A stretch of 5,442 nt of DNA, taken from Bacteroidota bacterium. Lineage in GTDB: Bacteria > Bacteroidota > Bacteroidia > Flavobacteriales > Flavobacteriaceae. This document shows, in pieces, positions 1 to 5,442 of the stretch; position 1 is the first letter of the stretch; each line of letters begins with the position of its first letter. The DNA is taken from the NCBI GenBank assembly GCA_947468985.1, contig CANINJ010000140.1, positions 1 to 5,442 of the forward strand, in the 5' to 3' direction. The notes beneath the pieces were generated by a model. That model did no database searches. It was not told the origin of the DNA and saw only the letters and a program-made list of their open reading frames with translations. A program made the translations under genes and the position numbers.

Positions 1-861
1 CCAATTGCTCCATTTTTTATGGATAAATTATACAGAGATTTAACATTAGCGTCACAAACAGAGCAATTTGAAAGTGTACATTTGGCTGATTTTCCGAAAA
101 GCGTTGAAAAGTATGTTGATAAATCGTTAGAGAGTAAAATGCAGAAGGCACAAACCATTTCATCATTGGTTTTATCACTTCGTAAAAAGGAAATGATAAA
201 AGTGCGTCAGCCATTACAAAAGATAATGATTCCGATACTTGAGGATAATCAACGTGCTGAAATTGAGGCGGTTTCCGACCTAATAAAAGCGGAAGTAAAT
301 GTAAAAGAAATAGTGCTTTTGGATGATGCTTCTGGGATATTGGTTAAGCAAATTAAGCCTAATTTCAAGACATTGGGACCTCGATTTGGAAAGGATATGG
401 GCTTGATTGCCAAAGAGATACAGGGTTTTTCATCGGAACAAATTAATAAATTTGAAAGAGAAGGATCAATTGGTATTGTTATTGCAGAAAAAAGCATAAA
501 TTTATCATTGGAAGAAGTTGAAATTTCTTCACAAGATATTGAAGGTTGGTTGGTGGCCAATTCAAACGGGATTACGGTGGCTTTAGACATTTCGATTTCA
601 GAGGAATTGCGACAAGAAGGAATTGCGAGAGAATTGGTAAATAGAATTCAGAATATTAGAAAAGATTCAGGATTTGAAGTTACCGATAAAATCAAAGTGC
701 AATTGAAGAGAAACGGAGATTTGGAAGAAGCGATTCTGAAAAACGAAACCTATATTAAGTCTGAAACCCTAACTGATTCTTTAGTTTTTGTAGATGATTT
801 AGAAAATGGAATAGAAATAGAGTTTGACGAAATTAAAACAAGAATAGTAATAAATAAATAA
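1..861 (+). CDS. ileS: Isoleucyl-tRNA synthetase, C-terminal part (5' end outside window)
   Basis: Cytoplasmic enzyme that charges tRNA-Ile with isoleucine. The reading frame is open from base 1 through the ATG at 19, so that ATG is internal and the gene is cut by the window edge; 286 residues are visible. They begin with PIAPFFMDKLYRDL, which matches the start of the anticodon-binding helical domain of class I Ile synthetases (usual form APFxxDxxYxxL). Next come SVHLADFP and the RKKEMIKVRQPLQKI helix, both typical of IleS. The remainder, including the stretch around ISEELRQEGIARELVNRIQ, matches the extra C-terminal domain (DUF5915 type) of the long, eukaryote-like IleS form; this is recognition from memory. 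The catalytic HIGH and KMSKS motifs would lie upstream and cannot be checked. The TAA stop lies 7 bases before the DksA-like gene, which suggests co-transcription. Confidence 0.95.
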   Translation, partial: PIAPFFMDKLYRDLTLASQTEQFESVHLADFPKSVEKYVDKSLESKMQKAQTISSLVLSLRKKEMIKVRQPLQKIMIPILEDNQRAEIEAVSDLIKAEVNVKEIVLLDDASGILVKQIKPNFKTLGPRFGKDMGLIAKEIQGFSSEQINKFEREGSIGIVIAEKSINLSLEEVEISSQDIEGWLVANSNGITVALDISISEELRQEGIARELVNRIQNIRKDSGFEVTDKIKVQLKRNGDLEEAILKNETYIKSETLTDSLVFVDDLENGIEIEFDEIKTRIVINK

Positions 862-868
862 TTAGAGA

Positions 869-1249
869 ATGGTAGATAATACATTAAGATACTCTGATGC
901 TGATTTAGCAGAGTTCAAAGAGCTAATAATAAATAAAATAAACAAAGCACAATATGATTTAGAATTAATCAAAAGTGCGTATATGAATGATTTAAATAAC
1001 GGAACTGACGACACTTCGCCAACATTCAAAGCTTTTGAAGAAGGTAGTGAAACGATGTCTAAAGAAGCCAACTCACAACTTGCAATTCGCCAAGAAAAGT
1101 TTATTCGTGATTTGAAAAACGCCCTTTTCCGTGTTGAAAATAAAACTTACGGTTATTGTAAAGTAACAGGGAAATTAATCAATAAAGACAGATTATTGGT
1201 TGTTCCTCACGCTACAATGAGCATTGAAGCAAAGAATTTACAGAGATAA
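869..1249 (+). CDS. TraR/DksA-family protein with degenerate zinc finger
   Basis: Small protein of 126 residues related to DksA, which in Proteobacteria enters the RNA polymerase secondary channel and acts with ppGpp. Residues 8-92 are charged and helical, fitting the DksA coiled coil, and the C-terminal part YGYCKVTGKLINKDRLL followed by VPHATMSIEAK aligns with the DksA zinc finger. Of the four zinc-binding cysteines only C97 remains; the others read T100, S118 and A121, so zinc binding is unlikely. I do not see the exact DxxDxA motif of the E. coli coiled-coil tip. The ATG follows the ileS stop by 7 bases with only a weak AGAG purine stretch ahead, normal for Bacteroidota. In many flavobacteria lspA follows this gene; here a terminator and the convergent pgi follow instead. 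Family assignment is firm, but a role in transcription control is inferred from homology. Confidence 0.88.
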   Translation: MVDNTLRYSDADLAEFKELIINKINKAQYDLELIKSAYMNDLNNGTDDTSPTFKAFEEGSETMSKEANSQLAIRQEKFIRDLKNALFRVENKTYGYCKVTGKLINKDRLLVVPHATMSIEAKNLQR

Positions 1250-1261
1250 ATAAAAACTTTT

Positions 1262-1301
1262 AGCATAAAAAAACCTCGAATTTTCGAGGTTTTTTTATGC
1301 T
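1262..1301. terminator. Bidirectional intrinsic terminator between dksA-like gene and pgi
   Basis: A perfect 19-bp inverted repeat: arm 1262-1280, TT at the centre (1281-1282), arm 1283-1301. Each arm contains the G/C-rich core CCTCG/CGAGG flanked by seven A or T residues, so either strand's transcript gives a short stable hairpin followed by a run of U. It begins 12 bases after the DksA-like stop and ends 2 bases before the stop codon of pgi on the other strand. The symmetry and position between two convergent genes make a shared terminator the natural reading. Confidence 0.93.
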
Positions 1302-1303
1302 TA

Positions 1304-2941
1304 TTATTTCAGATAATGACGCAATAAAAATTCCGTTGAACTATCGTGTTTATTCAAAGATTTCGAGTTAATTTTCTCTAAAATAGAAGTCGCCAATTGC
1401 TTGCCTAATTCAACTCCCCATTGGTCATAACTGAAAATATTCCAAATAATGCCTTGAACAAAAATTTTGTGCTCATACATCGCAACCAATGAACCTAAAG
1501 TTTCTGGAGTTAAACTATTTATTAATATAGTATTCGTCGGTTTATTTCCTTCAAAAACCTTAAAAGGCGCCAAGTAATCTGCCTTTTCAGAAGATAATCC
1601 TTGTTTTTCAAATTCATTTCGGACTTGTTCTTCGGTTTTTCCGTTCAATAAAGCTTCTGTTTGCGCAAAGAAATTAGACATCAATTTATCGTGATGGTCT
1701 TTATTTCCATATAAAGAATTTACAAATCCAATGAAATCGGTAGGAATTAATTTTGTTCCTTGGTGAATCAACTGAAAGAATGCGTGTTGCGAATTCGTGC
1801 CAGGTTCTCCCCAAATAATAGTTCCCGTTTGATAATTCACAGGTTTTCCATCACGGCCAATACTTTTTCCATTGCTTTCCATAATTCCTTGTTGCAGGTA
1901 CGGAGCTAATTTTTGTAAATATTGAGTATATGGAATCAAGGCTTCGCTTTCAGCACCAAAAAAATTGTTGTACCAAATGCTTAATAATGCCAAAACTACT
2001 GGTATGTTTTTATCGAAAGTTGCCGTTTTGAAATGTTCATCCATTTCATTTGCGCCTTTCAATACTTTGTCAAAATTGTCAAAACCTACAGCTAAACTTA
2101 TTGATAATCCAACCGCACTCCATAAAGAAAATCTTCCGCCAACCCAATCCCACATTGGGAAAACATTGTTGGCATTAATCCCAAATGCAGTTACATTTTT
2201 TATATTTGTAGAAACGGCAACAAAGTGTTTTGCCACATCTTCTTGCTTTGCTGATTTCAAAAACCAAGTTCGAATCGTTTCCGAATTTGTCAAAGTTTCC
2301 TGAGTTGTAAATGTTTTGGAAACAATAACAAATAAGGTCGTTTCGGGATTTAATTTTTTGACGATTTCATTCACATGATCGCCATCGACATTGGAAACAA
2401 AATGCACATTCAGATGGTTTTTATAAAATTGCAATCCTTCTACAACCATTGCTGGCCCTAAATCTGAACCGCCAATCCCAATATTTACAACATCGGTGAA
2501 TGCCTTACCTGTAAAACCTTTTCTAACACCATTTACTATTTCATTGGTAAACGCTTTAATTTTGCTTTTTACCTCATAAATTTCCGGAATAATATTTTGA
2601 CCATCAACATTTACAACGGCATGTTCTGGCGCGCGCAAAGCAGTGTGAAGAACCGCTCTGTTTTCTGTTTTGTTGATGATTTCGCCATCAAAATAACCTG
2701 AAATCGCCTCTTTTAAATGTACTTCGTTGGCTAATTTCACTAACAAATCCATCGTTTCTTGATTGATTCTGTTTTTAGAATAATCAATCAAAAAGTCATT
2801 CCATTTTATATGAAACTTTGATGCTCTTGAAGAATCTTCTTGGAACATATTTTTCATTGAAACGTTTTTCATTGTTTCAAAATGATTCTGAATTTCTTTC
2901 CAAGCAGTTGTTGAAGTTGGATTTGTGTTTTGTAAAGCCAT
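1304..2941 (-). CDS. pgi: Glucose-6-phosphate isomerase
   Basis: Cytoplasmic enzyme interconverting glucose 6-phosphate and fructose 6-phosphate in glycolysis and gluconeogenesis. The 545 residues match the usual length of the large bacterial/eukaryotic PGI form. Two SIS sugar-isomerase domains are visible. Motifs in order are the GIGGSDLGP loop (155-163), phosphate-binding SKTFTTQET (208-216), the signature [15 protein letters not shown] (265-279) with R270, MESNGK with the likely catalytic base E355, [14 protein letters not shown] with H386 (ring opening), and QWGVELGK with K514. All key residues known from the rabbit enzyme are present, so it should be active. The ATG start is supported by a family-like N-terminus and a promoter about 40 bases upstream; no Shine-Dalgarno sequence is seen. 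It converges on the DksA-like gene and shares its terminator. It is probably transcribed from its own promoter, with possible read-through from the M23 gene. Confidence 0.98.
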   Translation of the reverse strand: MALQNTNPTSTTAWKEIQNHFETMKNVSMKNMFQEDSSRASKFHIKWNDFLIDYSKNRINQETMDLLVKLANEVHLKEAISGYFDGEIINKTENRAVLHTALRAPEHAVVNVDGQNIIPEIYEVKSKIKAFTNEIVNGVRKGFTGKAFTDVVNIGIGGSDLGPAMVVEGLQFYKNHLNVHFVSNVDGDHVNEIVKKLNPETTLFVIVSKTFTTQETLTNSETIRTWFLKSAKQEDVAKHFVAVSTNIKNVTAFGINANNVFPMWDWVGGRFSLWSAVGLSISLAVGFDNFDKVLKGANEMDEHFKTATFDKNIPVVLALLSIWYNNFFGAESEALIPYTQYLQKLAPYLQQGIMESNGKSIGRDGKPVNYQTGTIIWGEPGTNSQHAFFQLIHQGTKLIPTDFIGFVNSLYGNKDHHDKLMSNFFAQTEALLNGKTEEQVRNEFEKQGLSSEKADYLAPFKVFEGNKPTNTILINSLTPETLGSLVAMYEHKIFVQGIIWNIFSYDQWGVELGKQLATSILEKINSKSLNKHDSSTEFLLRHYLK

Positions 2942-2980
2942 TATTGTGAGGATTCTTTGTGTTTCGTATTATTTTAAATG

Positions 2981-2988
2981 CAAATTTA
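2981..2988 (-). promoter_or_regulatory. pgi: Probable pgi promoter, -7 box (Bacteroidota type)
   Basis: On the minus strand this reads TAAATTTG, an exact match to the Bacteroidota -7 consensus TAnnTTTG used by their primary sigma factor. It lies 39 bases ahead of the pgi ATG, in the 110-bp spacer behind the M23 gene, giving a leader of about 30-35 bases. No clear -33 TTTG/TTG is found at the usual distance upstream; the nearest stretch is only A/T-rich (ATTACTTTAC). The box is therefore well placed but only half supported. Confidence 0.55.
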
Positions 2989-3051
2989 CGAATAATGTTT
3001 GTAAAGTAATTATTAAGATTTTTCAGAGGTTTTTATTTCAAAACCCGTCTT

Positions 3052-4272
3052 TTATTTCTTGAATTGCAAATTAGCCACACGATCCAATTCTTTTTTCAAA
3101 GGATTCATTAGCTCTAAAAAACGAGGTAATTTCTTTTTATTCATAGGTTCTGAATTGGGTAATTTCAATCGCAAAGCGTCAACTTGAACGCCATTTTCCC
3201 AAAATCGATAACAAACATGAGGTCCTGTAGCAAGTCCGGTGCTTCCTACTTTTCCTATAACATCTCCTTGATTTACATGCTGCCCACGTCGTGCAATAAT
3301 TTTCGACATGTGCAAATATTGTGTAGAATACGTGCCGTTGTGTTTCACTTTCACGAAATTTCCATTTCCAGCTGTAAAACCGATTTGTTCCACAACACCT
3401 GAAGCCGTTGTCATAATTGGGGTTCCTTGTGGTGCCGCATAATCGGTTCCTTTATGTGCTTTCCAAATTTGTTGCACGGGATGAAACCTATTTTTCGCAA
3501 AACGAGAAGTTATATTTACAAATTTTAAAGGGGCTTTTAAAAACAGATTTTTGAGCGCTTTCCCTTCCTCATCGTAATAATCTAATTTTTGAGAATTTTC
3601 ATTTTGCGCAAATGGAAAGGCATAAATTTTTTTTCCTTTGTATTCAAAAAAGGCGCATTTTAGACTGTCAACACCATCATATACAGAATCATTTATGTAG
3701 CGTTCTGTGAAAGTCATTGCAAATTTATCTCCTTTTTGTAATTTAAAAAAGTCAATTGACCACGCATATATTTTAGAAATAGATGTTGCTAATGCTCCTT
3801 CAACTCCCTTTTTTTCTAATGTTTCTGATAAAGATCCGTCTAATTCTCCAGCAATAGTTCTTCGTCTGATCGTTACGGGTTTGATGTGTTTGTAAACTGT
3901 AATAGAATCTTTCAAATCAATTACATAATAGCTCAATCGATCGGGTTGATAAATAAAAGCGCGCATTTTTTTTGATTTTCCTTTCGACCTAAGTATCGTA
4001 TAAGGTTTGTCAATTCGCATCATTCGAACATCAAAAGTATCTTTGACTTTTTCAACTATATCAAATACTTTTTTGTCTCCAATATTTTGCTTTTCAAGAA
4101 TACTTCCAAAGGTATCGCCGTCCTGAATGGTATCTTGAATTACATCAAAATTATTTAGTGTAAATCCAAATGCAACAACAATCGGCACTTTTTTAACTGG
4201 CTTTTCTTTGTCAGATTTATTGCAGGATACGAGTGATAGAATGAGGATTATTATAATTGAAATTCTTTTCAA
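3052..4272 (-). CDS. M23 peptidase lipoprotein (MepM/YebA-like)
   Basis: A 406-residue predicted lipoprotein that should act on peptidoglycan cross-links from the envelope. Residues 1-17 form a lipoprotein signal peptide (MKRIS, hydrophobic IIIILILSLV, lipobox LVSC with C17); the lysine- and acid-rich segment after the cysteine resembles flavobacterial surface-export signals, though not exactly. Residues 46-64 (DTIQDGDTFGSIL) look like a LysM/OapA-type segment. Residues 140-190 (LDGSLSETL, YAWSIDFFKLQKGDKF) match the middle domain of MepM/YebA. The M23 domain spans about 245-370: zinc motif HKGTD (H273, D277), YLHMS (H321), and GPHVCYRFW (H352, C354). The usual HxH is thus HxC, with cysteine at a zinc-ligand position. 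The start is a TTG: no ATG exists in frame between the upstream stop (4294-4296) and the signal peptide, and the first in-frame ATG (residue 84) lies past the lipobox. It follows kynA by 21 bases, probably in one operon. Confidence 0.9.
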   Translation of the reverse strand: MKRISIIIILILSLVSCNKSDKEKPVKKVPIVVAFGFTLNNFDVIQDTIQDGDTFGSILEKQNIGDKKVFDIVEKVKDTFDVRMMRIDKPYTILRSKGKSKKMRAFIYQPDRLSYYVIDLKDSITVYKHIKPVTIRRRTIAGELDGSLSETLEKKGVEGALATSISKIYAWSIDFFKLQKGDKFAMTFTERYINDSVYDGVDSLKCAFFEYKGKKIYAFPFAQNENSQKLDYYDEEGKALKNLFLKAPLKFVNITSRFAKNRFHPVQQIWKAHKGTDYAAPQGTPIMTTASGVVEQIGFTAGNGNFVKVKHNGTYSTQYLHMSKIIARRGQHVNQGDVIGKVGSTGLATGPHVCYRFWENGVQVDALRLKLPNSEPMNKKKLPRFLELMNPLKKELDRVANLQFKK

Positions 4273-4293
4273 ACTGCTATTTATTTGTTTAAA

Positions 4294-5229
4294 CTAATTT
4301 TCTTCGCCCCAATTTTTCAATTCTTCCTCGCTCCATAATTCTGGGAAAAATATTCTTCTTTGGTATTTTGGATGCATGTATTTTTTCCAATCGCTTCCGC
4401 CAGTAGCTTCTCCATCACCTTTTCCACTGCCTTCAATATATTTTCTTGCAGCATTTAAATGCCCCATCACCCAAGTAATATTTACCGTGTGGTCATAATG
4501 TCGCATTGCTTTAATTAATTCGGAATTTTTTTGGTCTTTTTCAGGCAATTGTTTGAATTTTTGCCAAAGATTTATAGTATTGTATTCCTCCATGTGATGC
4601 AAAAATGAGGATTTGTATTTGCGTTCAAACTCTAAAATTAAATATGATTTCTCGCCAGTCGAATGGTCTTTTCCGCCTGCTTGCCAATACAAATGTTCTA
4701 AAGCATGTTCGTATGGAGTATTTCTGTCAATTGTAGCTCTGAAACGGTAATCAATTAAATTTATTAAGTCGGTTGAAGCGAATTCAATTAAACGATATTG
4801 TGCACTTTGAAACCCACTTGCAGGGGTCAAAGTATTGCGAAATTTCATGTATTGTTCCACTTCCATTCCGTCTCCCATAATGTCAAATGAAGTTGTTAAC
4901 ATGTCAAAATAGCGACTAACTCTCATGATTCTTTCTGTGAAAAAGGCAGTTTCCAATTTGTCATTATGTGAAATTTGTTCTATTTCCCACAAAATCATTT
5001 TAAACAGTAATTCATTGACTTGGTGGTACATTATAAAAACCATTTCATCAGGCAAAGTAGTTCTTTGCGTTTGAAGATTCAAAAGGGCGTCCGTTTGAAT
5101 ATAATCCCAATAGGTAATTGGTTTGGACCAAAGTAATCCTTCTAAATGGGTTTCCGTCTTTTGATTTATTCCTTGGAATTTTTCATCTAATTTATGTAGA
5201 ATTTCTTCCGATATGTTTGGGTTTGTCAT
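4294..5229 (-). CDS. kynA: Tryptophan 2,3-dioxygenase
   Basis: Cytoplasmic heme enzyme that opens the indole ring of L-tryptophan with O2 to give N-formylkynurenine, the first step of the kynurenine pathway. The 311 residues are close to bacterial family members (about 300). Motifs seen are YWDYIQTDALLNLQ (40-53), FIMYHQVNELLFK (65-77) with distal-pocket F65 and H69, QYMKFRNTLTPASGFQSAQYR (127-146) with Y127 and R131, and YDHTVNITWVMG (245-256), where H247 aligns with the proximal heme ligand (human H328, Xanthomonas H240). TGGS (276-279) carries the substrate-carboxylate-binding Thr. About 15 extra residues separate the ligand helix from TGGS compared with the human enzyme. The C-terminal RIFFPELW is typical. 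The ATG lies 2 bases after the upstream stop, and an M23 lipoprotein gene follows after 21 bases. No other kynurenine-pathway gene is in the window. Confidence 0.92.
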   Translation of the reverse strand: MTNPNISEEILHKLDEKFQGINQKTETHLEGLLWSKPITYWDYIQTDALLNLQTQRTTLPDEMVFIMYHQVNELLFKMILWEIEQISHNDKLETAFFTERIMRVSRYFDMLTTSFDIMGDGMEVEQYMKFRNTLTPASGFQSAQYRLIEFASTDLINLIDYRFRATIDRNTPYEHALEHLYWQAGGKDHSTGEKSYLILEFERKYKSSFLHHMEEYNTINLWQKFKQLPEKDQKNSELIKAMRHYDHTVNITWVMGHLNAARKYIEGSGKGDGEATGGSDWKKYMHPKYQRRIFFPELWSEEELKNWGEEN

Positions 5230-5231
5230 GT

Positions 5232-5442
5232 TTAATTTACTTTAATTGTGAAAGAATTTTTCAAACCTTTAAAACCATCAAGATCCGCTTTTATGGAACC
5301 AATGGCAAGTTCTGCTTTTATTCGTATGGGTAATTTGTTATTGTCGTCTGAAATCCAAACCGTAAGGCTTTCTTGTTCTTTAAAAACCCGACCAGATTGA
5401 ACTAAAGGTCGAAATACCATTGTAGGAATTTTTCCAAATTTA
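5232..5442 (-). CDS. DUF3108-type protein, C-terminal part (5' end outside window)
   Basis: Only the last 69 residues are visible. The frame runs openly through the right edge (KFGKIPT before the methionine at 5420), so that methionine is internal and the gene starts outside the window. The visible part contains VFRPLVQSGRVFKEQESL, then VWISDDNNKLPIRI and AELAIGSIKADL, matching the C-terminal beta-rich part of DUF3108 proteins (usual pattern WxSDDxxxxPxxIxAxxxxGSIxAxL). Members are typically exported proteins of about 230-270 residues with unknown biochemical function; a signal peptide cannot be checked here. It ends 2 bases before the kynA start, so the two are almost certainly co-transcribed, with the operon promoter upstream of the window. 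The assignment rests on remembered family patterns. Confidence 0.68.
   Translation of the reverse strand, partial: KFGKIPTMVFRPLVQSGRVFKEQESLTVWISDDNNKLPIRIKAELAIGSIKADLDGFKGLKNSFTIKVN

Noticed and set aside
19..21. ATG at 19 as the start of a separate 280-residue protein
   Set aside because: The frame is open upstream to base 1 and the residues before it (PIAPFF) continue the IleS motif, so this is an internal methionine.
249..590. 113-codon open frame on the minus strand inside ileS
   Set aside because: Antisense to conserved ileS sequence, with no recognisable domain and no promoter or spacer of its own.
1965..2303. 112-codon open frame on the plus strand inside pgi
   Set aside because: It lies wholly antisense to strongly conserved pgi coding sequence, and its translation resembles no family I know; a shadow frame.
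3027..3046. Weak hairpin just behind the M23 gene stop (minus strand), a possible terminator before pgi
   Set aside because: The stem is about 7 bp, mostly A-T with one G-U pair, around a GAAATA loop, and no run of U follows. It is too weak to call a terminator, so read-through into pgi stays possible.
5418..5420. ATG at 5420 (minus strand) as the start of a 62-residue small protein
   Set aside because: The frame continues to the window edge and the preceding residues fit the same DUF3108-like domain; the gene is partial, not small.
1..5442. Search for a novel multi-gene system, mobile element or CRISPR array
   Set aside because: All long open stretches are explained by known families, spacers are short (110 bp at most), and apart from the terminator palindrome I see no direct or inverted repeat, transposase, or foreign base composition.

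Overview
The window looks like ordinary chromosomal sequence from a member of the Bacteroidota, most likely a Flavobacterium-type Flavobacteriia. The evidence is the low G+C content with A/T-rich spacers, the near absence of Shine-Dalgarno sequences, a TAnnTTTG-type -7 promoter box in front of pgi, a Bacteroidota-style DksA-like protein with a degenerate zinc finger, and protein sequences typical of that group. It is densely coding, and I see no mobile element, CRISPR array, rRNA or tRNA gene.

Left part, plus strand (1-1249): the 3' end of ileS (isoleucyl-tRNA synthetase; the start lies outside the window) is followed after 7 bases by a small TraR/DksA-family gene, probably in the same transcript. 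The pair ends at a perfect 19-bp inverted repeat (1262-1301). This also lies directly behind the stop codon of the convergent pgi gene, so it probably terminates transcription from both sides.

Right part, minus strand (1304-5442): read in the direction of transcription, the order is the C-terminal end of a DUF3108-type protein (its start is beyond the right edge), kynA (tryptophan 2,3-dioxygenase), a lipoprotein with an M23 peptidase domain, and then pgi (glucose-6-phosphate isomerase). The first three are spaced by 2 and 21 bases and look like one operon. pgi follows a 110-bp spacer that holds its own probable promoter, although no strong terminator separates it from the upstream operon.

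The genes serve translation (ileS), probable transcription control (the DksA-like protein), central carbon metabolism (pgi), tryptophan catabolism (kynA) and cell-wall remodelling (the M23 lipoprotein). I do not find a convincing new multi-gene system. The points most worth a second look are the HxC (instead of HxH) zinc motif and TTG start of the M23 lipoprotein, the loss of three of four zinc-finger cysteines in the DksA-like protein, the roughly 15-residue insertion next to the heme ligand of the tryptophan dioxygenase, and that enzyme's position inside an apparent envelope operon.
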